Part shown: piece by piece, positions 37,801 through 51,858 of the stretch | Layout: every line of letters begins with the position of its first letter | How positions within the stretch are numbered: the first letter of the stretch is position 1 | Source: Tubiluchus corallicola | Lineage: Eukaryota > Priapulida > Priapulimorpha > Priapulimorphida > Tubiluchidae | Length of the DNA: 64,000 nt | Reading direction: 5' to 3' | NCBI GenBank assembly: GCA_030141605.1 | Contig: JAQGDQ010000218.1 | Span: 248,001-312,000 of the forward strand | Position numbers and translations under genes: made by a program | Notes under the pieces: generated by a model | The model's database searches: none | Told to the model about the DNA's origin: nothing | Seen by the model: the letters and a program-made list of their open reading frames with translations, nothing else

Positions 37801-40800
37801 CTTAGGATGGGCACAAGATCGTCTGCACCACTGTAATGAAAAATAAAACAGACATGAATTAAATCAACGCAGTTTAGGATGGGCACAAGATCGTCTGCAC
37901 CACTGTAATGGAAAATAAAACAGACATGAATTAAATCAACGTAGTTTAGAATGGGCACAAGATCGTCTGCACCACTGTAATGGAAAATAAAACAGACATG
38001 AATTAAATCAACGTAGTTCAGGATGGGCACAGGCTTATCGGCACCAGAGTAATGAGAAATAAAATAGAAAAGAATTAAATCAACATAGCTTAGGATGGGC
38101 ACAAGATCGTCTGCACCACTGTAATGGAAAATAAAACAGACACGCATTGCTGTAAGAAACACGCTACGAATGGTACAAAAAGTTAGATACACGATGTTTA
38201 CACTTCATTTGAACTACCTGAACAGCTGAAATTTTTTGGCAATTTTTAACATCTAAGAGGAAAAAAGGTAAGCTGGATAAATACTACTAAAACCTTGAGA
38301 AAATGCTTACAAAATTTTCGGCTATGAAACTTATATTATATACATACACATATATATATATATATATATAATTTTTATTTGCCATTAAAATACATTGATA
38401 ATCACTGATAAAAACTTTACAAAGATGATCAATCAGTGTTAGTTAATAAAAACTTGCACTGCTGAAGGCGAATGCATCAGTGCAATCTAAACTACTGTGC
38501 AGTAATGGAAAGTAACGACGAATAAAATCAAACATATTTACAACTATGCACAAAAAAATGAAAAAATTATGATTTAATTAATACCACCGTGGATGTATAA
38601 ATTCTGAATTAGTGTGTATGTTGTCATGCTGGTGTGATGGTATTTCATATCTGGTTAATATTAGTGATTTTAATTTTGTTTTAAATGCTGATAGGGACTT
38701 GATTTGTTTAACCTGTTAATAATGATTTTCAACGAAAACGAAACTGAACCAAAAGTGCAATTATCGGCAAACGGAAACCAAATTTTCGTATTCGTAACAT
38801 CCCTGCTGACGCCAAAAACAATGATGAAAAATGACGTGTAAAAACACGCAAGACAAAAACAATGTAAAACTGAACTTGCCAAAAACAATGATGAAAAATG
38901 ACATGTAAAAACACGCAAGACAAAAACAATGTAAAACTGAACTTGCCAAAAACAATGATGAAAAATGACGTGTAAAAACACGCAAGACAAAAACAATGTA
39001 AAACTGAACTTGGCAAAAACAATGATGAAAAATGACGTGTAAAAACACGCAAGACAAAAACAATGTAAAACTGAACTTGGCAAAAACACTGATGAAAAAT
39101 GACGTGTAAAAACACGCAAGACAAAAACAATGTAAAACTGAACTTGGCAAAAACAATGATGAAAAATGACGTGTAAAAACACGCAAGACAAAAACAATGT
39201 AAAACTGAACTTGCCAAAAACAATGATGAAAAATGACGTGTAAAAACAAGCAAGACAAAAACAATGTAAAACTGAACTTGCCAAAAACACTGATGAAAAA
39301 TGACGTGTAAAAACATGCAAGACGAAAACAATGTAAAACTGAACTTGTGTTATTAGTAAAACTTACATTGAATTCCCCTGATGCTGTTGTCCTTTTGCAC
39401 TAAAGTACTCATCAACATTCATGCATATAATCTTGCATACTTGTACTGTGAGATACAAAGAAACAAATACAATAGTTTAAAAGTTGTTAATTATGTTATA
39501 AAGACAGACAGAATGCCCATCACGACTGTCTGTCCATCTGTGCATTGCCTGCCTTCGTTTGCAGTGGTCACAATGGCTTTTTAATTTATATAGTTTGGCA
39601 TTTTAACAAAACCAAATTTAGAATATTCACTTGAATTTAAAAGAAAACAAGACCCAATCTTAAACTGTAAGTCAAAATAATCTACTCCTTAAAATATTGA
39701 AAGGAAACGTACTATTTTTTCAAGAATGACTTACGTGAAAGAATTATTGCCACACAAACACAATTTCGCATTCGTGCCACTAGTTCTTCGCTGTTACATG
39801 CATTTCGCCATTCGCTAGTTAGATGGGCACTAGCACCTGAATTTTGGAAATGCATTGCACAAAAAACAAGCGATGTACCTCTCAATTTAGATGTGTTTTG
39901 TCGACTCCCAGTTTAGAGGTGTCTTGTTCACTCTCAATCTAGAGGTGTTAGTTTGTGACGTAGTGCACAGCTTCGACAGCTCTTGCATAAGCACAGCAGT
40001 AAATTATAAACTTGAATTTTTATCTTAAAACTTGTCTAGTTTTAGTTTAACACAATGAATCTCTTACAGTAGCAGTGTACTTCAATTTTCGTTTTCACAA
40101 ACACGTGCAACACAATATTTTTACTGTTGAGATTTATGTTAGTTTGTGATGTCATCAATAATTGGGCTCGCTCCCCGTTATCATTTAATTAACAGAAACG
40201 CTTTTGCAGTATTAATCGTGTTAAAATTATACTTTATATCAGACTTGAAAATGGGGGGGGGGGTGTATGAAAAATCATCCTGTCCTCTTTTAATTACCAC
40301 AGGTGAAAAGTTCACTAATAGACAAAGATTTGTTGTCAGAATTTTAGAAATACTTACCAATGATTTCTAATTTGCTGAGAGGACAAATACAATTGATAAG
40401 CTTTCTCAGTTCAAAGATGGCAGCACTGTACGGTATCTCCTCACTATCTAATAAACTCAACTTCTTCTTCACGGTTAGGTGATAAGGCAATGCACCTTGG
40501 TACAGCGTCATGGTTTTTGCCAAATTTATTTCCCTCGATTTGTAGACCAACCTGTGCAAGAAAATAGTTAGTAACTTTTATTTCAACTCAAAAGATTTAG
40601 TGTCTACTCACTAATAGCTACTGCAGTTATTTGCAGGAGCGTATCAAGACTCCCTAGGCTGATACTTCTGTCCTGCCAATCTTTATTGCAAATTTATGGT
40701 TGCTTATATAATAAGCAATTTAAACAATTACTTGTGGTGTATTAGAAATATTATTAAACTAGTTTCTATGTGGTTATTATTAATTACATGTATTTGCACA

Positions 40801-43800
40801 GCGCTTACATTCAAGCAAGCTGCGAAGCTTGTTGTGTAATACCTTAGACCTGTTCATTATGTGGTACTTATAGAAAAGCTGGATGCAGTAACTGCTTGTG
40901 GTGTGTTACAAAATGTGCCCTTTACATGAATATAAAAGTATACACATCTCTATTGTGAATTTATATGGTTATTTATATAATAAGCAAATTAAACAATTAC
41001 TTGTGGTGCATTAGAAATATTATTAAACTAGTTTCTACGTGGTTATTATTAATTACATGTATTTGCATAGCACTTATATTCAAGCAGGCTGCGATGCCTA
41101 TTGTGAATTTATGGTTGTTTGCTATAGTAATTTCACATGACTGCAAATAATGCAATTACAAGTTTCACTGTTGTGCCTGATTAACTTGCTGGCTATTGAG
41201 AAATTCACTTTTCACACAATATTCATTAATTTTATTACAATGAGAATCTGCGGGTAAAAACAACCAGCGGATCTATTATTAAGAGGGGTTCTTATTGTAA
41301 CGATCAATGCACCAATGCTGGTTAAATCATGTAAATTAAACATTTTATTCATAATTCTACTATTAATTTCTTTCTCTTTGTTTGAAACATCTATCTTTCT
41401 TACCAATGTCTGGCTAGACTTGCTAGCGATCTCTCCTCTGCCAAGCTCTGCATGGAGCGACCTTGAGACAATTTCATGTAGTATTGATGTGGTTGCTATA
41501 GCAACAGGTTAGAGACAAAATTACTTGGCATAAAGTTTAAACGCCGCTGTCACTTGATGCAAACGGCTAGAATTTAGTACATGGTCAGTCGGGAAGCAAA
41601 AACATTATAATAATTGCACTGTTTACGTTACTAATACATTTTTAGAACAAAATAAAGCAATATGTACCATTTTAATGCTTCAAATTTGCGAAAAAAAAGT
41701 TGTTGATAAAATAAAAATGGCCGTGAGCAAGGTAAAAAATTCGTCGTTAAACGAAACTGTGCGTCATTAAGTGAGGAAAAGGTGTCAACTAATAGTACTA
41801 CTTTCACATCGTGAGCAAGGTAAAAAATTCGTCGTTAAACGAAACTGTGCGTCATTAAGTGAGGAAAAGGTGTCAACTAATAGTACTACTTTCACATCGT
41901 GAGCAAGGTAAAAAATTCGTCGTTAAACGAAACTGTGCGTCATTAAGTGAGGAAAAGATGTCAACTAATAGTAGTACTTTCACATTTTTGCTTCAAGATC
42001 ATTTTTGGGTTTTGTGCGTTTTCTGTAAATTTAAGTAAATGAAGTATTTTCATGGTGTACCGGCTGATTTTCCTGAAGCAGTTATTTTATTTAACTATTG
42101 AACTAAACTAAATGATTAAGTTGAACATTTTACAAATAATCAGGTGAGTATTAACCAAATAGGCTAATCAAAATCAAAATGTGTATACTTTTATATTCAT
42201 GTAAAGAGCACATTTTGTAACACACCACAGGCAGTTACTGACCGCAGCTCTTATATAAGTACCAGATAACGAACAGGTGTAAGGTATTACACAACAAGCA
42301 TCGCAGCCTGCTTGAATATAAGTGCTATGCAAATACATGTAATTAATAATAACCATGTAAAAACTAGTTTAATACTGTTTCTAATACACCACAAGTAATT
42401 GTTGACTTTGCTTATTATATAAACAGCCATAAATTCACAATAGAGATGTGTATACTTTATACTCCCTCTCCCTCTCTCTCTTGCCGCACGCGCGCCGTTT
42501 GCCAGTATTGACAAGTATTAAGGACTGGTCTTGAGAATAAAGCAGTTTTTCTTTCAATTGTTCTTTTCTTTAACAACTGTATAACTCCATATTTTCTCTT
42601 CGACCGGCATTCTAGCAGTTCAAAAATTTTCAGGGCGCCCCGAGGGGGCCTTACACGCCCGACTTCCCCGGGCCTCGCTTAGACTGAAATAGGCCCTGAT
42701 AATCGTAAATAAAAATGTGCAACGCCGCACACTTGACAAATACAATTATCCGAGATCTCTGTCTAAATTAAAACACGAACCTGATTACCTGAACAACGGT
42801 AACAAATACGGCCACAGTCTCTCCAGAAAAGGTTGTTCTATTGAAGCGTGTACTTGATCGCGACCAATCGGTGTATCTAACTGCTCATACGCTAAAATAA
42901 ACAATTCATACAAGCGATCCATGTAGAGTCGAACGTCATTAATGATATTCTTTGAATGTCGCATCAAAGCTTCTTCTTCCAGGGAGCAGAGACCGTGACG
43001 CGTATCCTGGAAACGAAAATAAATGTAATTCGCACCAGCAAAGCTTGATCCTTCTACAGTAAGTCCTCGCTTAACGACGCTAATGCGTTCCAGCAAAACA
43101 CGGCGTTAAGTGAAACGTCGTTAAACGAAACTGTGCGTCATTAAGTGAGGAAAAGGTGTCAACTGTTCAGAGTGGTTAAGCGTCCCGGGACTTCACTGTA
43201 TGTATAATAAAAATAATTAACAGTTCAAACTAATTTTAATGTTAATAATTAAATTAACAGTAGCTAAGTACACAGAAGAAAGCTATTATAACAGCTAATG
43301 TCCATAAATGTCTGTACTTTCCGTTCATAAGTTTTTTTGTATATTTGTTAGCCTACAATACTTACTTTTTAAAAATTATTCAAAATTTTTTTAAAATTTT
43401 CTTAATTTTTTTTGATACATTTGCTAAGTTTAAGTGATACGTTTAGGTAAAAACACAACATACTGAGTGACTTGTTCTTTCCTTTAAATTTCGTACCTTG
43501 ACCTCCTCACTGCTGGGTGATTCCTCAGCTGCCGTATCACCTGTAAGTTGCCTGACTAGCCTACTGCCTTTCTCTAAAGCCTTTTCCGCATCATCTATAG
43601 ATGAAGCTACCGCATCTGCAAGATCACTACCGTCATCACCGGTCCCAGCATCACCAGGCACATGCAAATGATCACCAGACTCTAGTAGCTCCGTGTTTTG
43701 ATTGGTAGGTGGACTGGAATCATCGTCAGTGAGCCGTCGATCGTCATGAACATCGTCGTCACCGTCGTCATCATCATCATCATCGTCATCGTCGCTGGAT

Positions 43801-46800
43801 GAGTTATGTCGATGAAGTGCGCTCCCTGGTTCTATGCCACAAAACGGCACCCGAACGTAAAAGCATTCATTCAATCTGTCCACAACTAACGGTTTTAATT
43901 TGTCGTATATGACATACTGGTATTTCCTAAGAAGCTGGCACAGTGGATGGCCATCCGTACTGTAACGTAAAAAATTCCTTATTACATGTGTAACTGCACT
44001 AGCCGTACGTTGGGATTGAGGTGGGTTGCTACATTGCTACTTGAGGTGGGATTGAGGTGGGTTGCTACGCCTTCAAGGGGTGAAAAACTATTTTAACGCA
44101 GAAACACAGTGAAGATCTGTAATCAGATTACCCAAACGTCTTTACGGCTACAGAACAGGTGAAGACATATGATGGCATTCGCAAACATAGCTCCGTACAA
44201 ACGTCCCGTAATTACTAACATATTCCCTGTATTTACTACATAAATTCACTGTATAACTAATGTATTCACCGTATTTACTACACAAATTCATCATATTACT
44301 AAAGTATTCAATGTATTTGCTGCATAAATTCACTGTATTACTAACGTATTCACCGTATTTACTACACAAATTCATCATATTACTAAAGTATTCAATGTAT
44401 TTGCTGCATAAATTCACTGTATTACTAACGTATTCACCTTATTTACTACATAAATTCACTATATTACTAATGTATTCACTGTATTACTAACCTATTCACC
44501 GTATTTACTACATAAATTCACTATATTACTAATGTATTCACCTTATTTACTACATAAATTCACTATATTACTAATGTATTCAACGTATTTACTACATAAA
44601 TTCACTATATTACTAATGTATTCAACGTATTTACTACATAAATTCACTATATTACTAATGTATTCAACGTATTTACTACATAAATTCACTATATTACTAA
44701 TGTATTCACCTTATTTACTACATAAATTCACTATATTGCTAATGTATTCAACGTATTTACTACATAAATTCACTATATTACTAATGTATTCACCTTATTT
44801 ACTACATAAATTCACTATATTACTAATGTATTCACCTTATTTACTACATAAATTCACTATATTACTAATGTATTCACCGTATTTACTACATAAATTCACT
44901 ATATTACTAATGTATTCACCGTATTTACTACATAAATTCACTATATTACTAATGTATTCACCGTATTTACTACATAAATTACTATATTACTAATGTATTC
45001 ACCGTATTTACTACATAAATTCACTATATTACTAATGTATTCAACTTATTTACTACATAAATTCACTATATTACTAATGTATTCACCGTATTTACTACAT
45101 ATTCACTATATTACTAATGTATTCACCGTATTTACTACATAAATTCACTATATTACTAATGTATTCACCTTATTTACTACATAAATTCACTATATTACTA
45201 ATGTATTCACCGTATTTACTACATAAATTCACTATATTACTAATGTATTCACCTTATTTACTACATAAATTCACTATATTACTAATGTATTCACCCAAAC
45301 GTGAAATTGTGTGTGTGGTAATAATTCTTTCACGCAAGTCATTTTTGAAAAAATAGTTTGTTTTCTTTCAATATTTCAAAGTGTAAATTGTTTTGACCTG
45401 CAGTTTAAGATTGGGTTCAATTTTGTTTTAAATAGCATCTTGACTTCTTTTACTGTCATGACTGGACATTGTACTTCTTTTACTGTCATGACTGTACAAT
45501 GTACTTCTTTTACTGCCATGACTGTACAATGTACTTCTTTTACTGCCATGACTGTTCATTGTACTTCTTTTACTGTCATGACTGTACATTGTACTTCTTT
45601 TACTGTCATGACTGGACATTGTACTTCTTTTACTGTCATGACTGTACATTGTACTTCTTTTACTGTCATGACTGTACAATGTACTTCTTTTACTGCCATG
45701 ACTGTTCATTGTACTTCTTTTACTGTCATGACTGTACATTGTACTTCTTTTACTGTCATGACTGTACATTGTACTTCTTTTACTGCCATGACTGTTCATT
45801 GTACTTCTTTTACTGTCATGACTGTACATTGTACTTCTTTTACTGTCATGACTGTACATTGTACTTCTTTTACTGTCATGACTGTACATTGTACTTCTTT
45901 TACTGTCATGACTGTACATTGTACTTCTTTTACTGTCATGACTGTACATTGTACTTCTTTTACTGTCATGACTGTACATTGTACTTCTTTTACTGTCATG
46001 ACTGTACATTGTACTTCTTTTACTGTCATGACTGTACATTGTACTTCTTTTACTGTCATGACTGTACATTGTACTTCTTTTACTGTCATGACTGTACATT
46101 GTACTTCTTTTACTGTCATGACTGTACATTGTACTTCTTTTACTGTCATGACTGTACATTGTACTTCTTTTACTGTCATGACTGGACATTGTACTTCTTT
46201 TACTGCCATGACTGTATATTGTACTTCTTTTACTGTCGTGACTGTACATTGTACTTCTTTTACTGTTATGACTGTACATTGTACTTCTTTTACTGTCATG
46301 ACTGGACATTGTACTTCTTTTACTGTCATGACTGGACATTGTACTTCTTTTACTGTCATGACTGTACATTGTACTTCTTTTACTGTCATGACTGTACATT
46401 GTACTTCTTTTACTGTTATGACTGTACATTGTACTTCTTTTACTGTCATGACTGGACATTGTACTTCTTTTACTGTCATGACTGTACATTGTACTTCTTT
46501 TACTGTCATGACTGTACATTGTACTTCTTTTACTGTCGTGACTGTACATTGTACTTCTTTTACTGTCGTGACTGTACATAGTACTTCTTTTACTGTCATG
46601 ACTGTACATTGTACTTCTTTTACTGTCATGACTGGACATTGTACTTCTTTTACTGTCATGACTGTACATTGTACTTCTTTTACTGTCGTGACTGTACATT
46701 GTACTTCTTTTACTGTCATGACTGTACATTGTACTTCTTTTACTGTCGTGACTGTACATTGTACTTCTTTTACTGTCATGACTGGACATTGTACTTCTTT

Positions 46801-49800
46801 TACTGTCGTGACTGTACATTGTACTTCTTTTACTGTCATGACTGGACATTGTACTTCTTTTACTGTCGTGACTGTACATTGTACTTCTTTTACTGTCATG
46901 ACTGTACATTGTACTTCTTTTACTGTCATGACTGTACATTGTACTTCTTTTACTGTCATGACTGTACATTGTACTTCTTTTACTGTCGTGACTGTACATT
47001 GTACTTCTTTTACTGTCATGACTGGACATTGTACTTCTTTTACTGTCATGACTGGACATTGGACTTATGTGGACAAATGAGTAAAGAAATCAGAAGTCAA
47101 TATGTGAGTTTAAACTTTTAGTATCAGTTACCTACATAGATAAATACTCTAAGCTCATCATCTTACCTGACTATGAGCTTTATAAGATGGTCTATAAACA
47201 CCGTATCTTGCTGACTCTCTTTTAACCTTGCCCTCCAATCGAGAAGCCACGCCTGTAAGAGAAACCACACCTGTAAGAGAAGCCACGCCTGTAAGAGAAG
47301 CCACGCCTGTAAGAGAAACCACACCTGTAAGAGAAGCCACACCTGTAAGAGAAGCCACACCTGTAAGAGAAGCCACACCTGTAAGAGAAACCACGCCTGT
47401 AAGAGAAACCACACCTGTAAGAGAAGCCACACCTGTAAGAGAAGCCACACCTGTAAGAGAAGCCACGCCTGTAAGAGAAACCACACCTGTAAGAGAAGCC
47501 ACACCCGTAAGAGAAGCCACGCCTGTAAGAGAAACCACGAATTCTGTAGCAAGTACCTCATTCAAACCATTTTAAAACATTTTTCATCTTTTATAGTTAA
47601 AACATCACAACTTTATTAAAACTTTTACTTTAACGTAGTTAAAAATCATATCAAACATTTCGACAGAGCTACCGCTATCATCATCAATAGTACATTTTTA
47701 CAAACATACAACCTGTTTACATAGGCAGAAGTTACAGTATAAAACATTATGCACTAATTATCTATTTAAGAGAAGCAAAATAGGTCATGAATTACAGACC
47801 AAAAGAAAAGAAATTGATACAATAAATTATGCATAATGCATGCTTTTGTAAGTACATAATTAGTGCATAATCTACTGTATCAATTTCTTTTTTTCAGGTC
47901 TACTTAATCACTATCTATTTGTCTTTTGTAAATACATAATTAGTGCATAATCTACTGTATCAATTTCTTTTCTACTGGTCTGCTTAATCATTACCTATTT
48001 GACTTCTGATAATACATAATGTTCTATACTGTAGGTTCTGCCTTTGTAAACTGGTTGTATGTTTGTAAGATTTACTATTGATGATGACAGCGGTAGTTCT
48101 CCTTAAACGCTTGACATGATTTTTTTAACTATGTAAATTAAAAGTTTAAATAAACGTGAAGTGCTTAACTAGACATATCCAAATATATTAACAACCAACC
48201 TGATCTTGTTCATACTCTAATATAGCTAAATAGATTTGCTTCTTCTCATCTTCTTGCCTAGTACCAGTACCGCCACCAAATTTCCTAAAAGACCAAGAAC
48301 CTATTACAAAAATGTGCAAACAATACAGAATTACAGAAATTGTTGCGCTTTGTTTCTCTCGTACGGCTCGTAGAGAAACCCAGAAAACACTTCATCAAAT
48401 TAAACTAGTTTATTAAGCGAGAATTCTACAACATAAAAGTATGAAGGAACACGAAATGATTACAGTAAACGTGAAAATCTGGAAAACGTTTAAGTGTATC
48501 TGAAATTGCAAGTATACAAGAGAATGTGTAAGTGACGTCTCTGTGAATCTGTGTGTGTCAGCGGCTTGCTTCACCTTATATAGGGTGCCAGGGAACATTC
48601 TAGACGTTTCCTTCTAGAACATTCTACAAGGTAAGACGATTGTTCTAATGGAACATTCTACAATGTTCTATTTAATTCTAATAGATGCCAGCGATCTCCA
48701 CAATAGAAATTTAGTTTTTACATATAATCACAGTCTGAAAGTACCAGTACCACCACCAAACAATACAGAACTAGAGAAATTTAGTTTGTACATATAATCA
48801 CATGTAATAATATATATAATCACATATAATCACAGTTTGAAATCACCTTGCAGCAGCATCTTTGAGCTTTTCTCTTCTTTCTTCTCGTTTTCTTAATAGT
48901 TCCTCGTGTTTACTCTTAGCAATGGCTACATTTTCTAGCAGCCTTCGTTGTAATGAAACACCCTGTAGAATGAAATTGCAAACCAATTTTAAAATTATTT
49001 AGCGGGTCCCCACTCGCTACCTTCAACCTCTCCCAGAGGGGACCGGGTCCCCACTCGCTACCTTCAACCTCTCCCAGAGGGGACCGGGTCCCCACTCGCT
49101 ATCTTCAACATCTCCTTGTTTAACTGAATACCAGCCAAACTTAATGGAAAACACCTAATTGACTCAAAAATGTCTGGAACGGGGCACTCCTATTCAAATG
49201 TACATAAAAACCATCGGTAATTGACTCACATAACTGTGCACAATTGACTCAAATAACACCGAGTAATTGACTCAATATTTTCTCTTGGCGTACTTAAAAT
49301 AAGACACTTGTGTGTGACCAAAGAACTTTTACTGCTTTCATGTCATTTTTACATTGATGTTGTGCACTATAATATACGTAGAAACAGTCATGTTAAGTAC
49401 AGCTTTGTTTGTAAGCAGGTACAGTATCACAAGTACTAATATGTTAGCTTAGCAGTTTTGCTTTGAATCTGTCACCCACTTGTCCACTGCAATTAACCTC
49501 GTTGTTTCTGGAAGCTAAACATTTAATCACTTGACCAGCGGTTTGCTTTTGAAGTTCCTGCTGCTTTTCACAGGGGAAACAAGGTCATCACCAACTGCAG
49601 CTCAAGCACTAGGTGACTACGTGTTTTGAGTGAATATGTACAGTATACAGTAACAGATTTTCAAAGAAATGTTGCAGACCAAAATCAATGCATCTTTAAT
49701 GCTCAGGTCAAGTGTTCTCCAAGGTCAAACCTCAAGTGCATGCTTAATCTTTCTGAACGGAAATACTCAGTAGCTAAGAAAAAGTTCTTTTTTCAGTTAT

Positions 49801-51801
49801 GGAAAGACATTGTTTACAATGTAAATACAGTAAGTCTTTGCTTAATAACTCCCTGTTTAGAGATGTTTCGCTTGACATTTGACTCTTTTAGTCACCTAAC
49901 GATTCACTTTAATGATTTTTTTACTTTGTGTAAAGTCAATTTTTATTTTGTCAGCAACATTTTACCTAATTTCCTGCATTAAAATGGCATATATTGAGTT
50001 ATTTAGTTCTAAAAACGCACTAAAAATGTAAATAGTGCAATTATTATGCTTTTGCTTCCCGAATCTTGATTTGATCAACAAAATTTTTGCCTAATTTGAT
50101 GCATTACGAGAGTACAACTTGCATTATAAAATGTATGTAAAATGTTTGTGTATATATGATACAGTAAGTCCTCGCTTAATGACGCTCCGTTTAGCGACGT
50201 TTCGTTTTAATGACATTTTACGCTTTTTTCAGTTAATGACGCCCGTTTCACTTTAACCATGATTTTTTTACTTTGCTTAAAGTCAATTTTTATTTCATTA
50301 GCAACATTGTTACTTAATTTGATGCATTAAAACATCACACATTGCATTATTCTGTTCTAAAAATGTACTAATAATGTAAACAGTGCAATTATTATACCCG
50401 TTTTTCTTCTTCCCTTCTGCTGACTAAAATAAAATGCCAGCCGTTTATGTCACCTAAAACCTACCAGCAAACTTTGCACATGCAACCTGTTGCTATAGCA
50501 ACCAGACTAAGTATCTAGATAAGATCCCCATGGTTGTCCAGCGCTTGGCTTTGACTCTGCAGTGTTTATTGTTCACACCGCTGTCTAGGCTTAAACGTTA
50601 ACGAAAGAGAAGCTGCTATAGTTAAGAATGGTAAGTAAGATGTATGGGTGGTTTCAGGCAAGCAGAGAGAAATTAATCAGTAGAAATATGAATGAAACTC
50701 ATAAAATGTTTAAGTTACATATTTAATCAGCCTTGATTTTTGCCTCTGGAACGTATCTCAATTCACTTACACTAGTTTCCATGGAAGTCTTGGATTCATG
50801 TAACGATGCTTCGCTTAAAAGAAAACCGGATGATTGTGTCAACATTAGTTCAGAATCAAAAATGCTCTAAAATATTGAAAACTACAACAGCTTTTTTGAA
50901 TCAAAGCTTAGAATAAATAATAATTACCTCGGATAGTTAAATTTCGTTAAACTTTCAAAGCTACGCGCGGCTCAGTGAATCTACTAAGATTAGCAATGGC
51001 GCCTTTTTGTCGCGTGCGCATGGCCGACAAATAGAAGGCGGTACTGCGATAACCATGATCATGAACTGCAGTGTTAGTTTCTAACGTGATATGACGTAGG
51101 GCCCATTTTCGTGACATCATGCATTTAAGCAGTATTGTAACACCTATGCAAATGTGCTTGAAGCGCAAGGGAAGACGCCTGCCATCGCGCAAACTGTGGT
51201 TAGTTTCTGACGTATGCAATAGCTGTGTTCAGTTGCCGTTAATTAACTTTCTAAACTAATTATTCAAATATAAGAAGCAACTGCTAACTTTTATATTTAG
51301 GCAAGAAAACATATGTTTTGGATAGTAAATTAAAATGAGATTGAGTCTAAACAATCATCCACTTTTCCTTTAATGTCACATTTTGCTGGAACGCATTAGC
51401 ATCGTCAAACGAGGATTTACAGGAAAGAATTTAAACCGTAAATTAAAACTGTAAAGCGAAATAAATTAATTTAGTAATTAGCGACAGTTCTGTTAAACGC
51501 ATTCAAATCTTAATAAAAGAAAAATCGATACCAGTTGATATTTGGTTGTCGCTCCATGAGTCCTTGCTATACGAGCTCGATAAGCTGCTATTAATCGTTG
51601 GTTTTCTCTGGATGCAAGTTCAAGCGGGTCGTATTCTGTTCTGAGAAAGAAATTCATAAAAAATAACAATAAATCAAAGACGTAAGAATACAAGTAACAA
51701 ACTGCAATAAGAAATGGGTATTTACTGATATACAATCTGGGTAAACAAATATATTCATTTTTCATTTTTATTCTCCCCAAAGCATTTGTCTAGAGCCTTA
51801 C

Positions 51802-51858
<57 letters not shown>

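Larger units (their letters stand above)
48370..48735 (-). mobile_element. Probable solo LTR with heat-shock-type elements
   Basis: On the minus strand: three HSE-like clusters (48591-48604, 48612-48624, 48651-48668), TATA box CCTATATAAGG (48574-48584), then AATAAA near 48417. This U3-R-like order with no ORF suggests a solo LTR; family unknown. Confidence 0.45.

Noticed and set aside
36777-38192. A 471-codon ORF as a separate repeat protein gene
   Set aside because: It is exon 13 of VPS9D1 plus the upstream acceptor array; the leading part is intron sequence.
38670-39331. Three overlapping 167-216-codon minus-strand ORFs
   Set aside because: A 67-bp satellite cycles through three frames; no gene signal, and it lies in an intron.
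44148-45356. ORFs with [14 protein letters not shown] repeats
   Set aside because: Frames of a 42-bp satellite.
44222-47065. CRISPR-like regular repeats
   Set aside because: Units are contiguous without unique spacers and the genome is animal.
45311-47121. Long ORFs of 370-589 codons on both strands
   Set aside because: They come from a 30-bp repeat (multiple of 3, no stop in several frames) in a VPS9D1 intron; no start context, no family.
47158-47575. ORFs of 115-135 codons with VREATP or SLTGVA repeats
   Set aside because: Frames of the 18-bp acceptor array; only the last 28 codons of one minus-strand frame are real exon 8.
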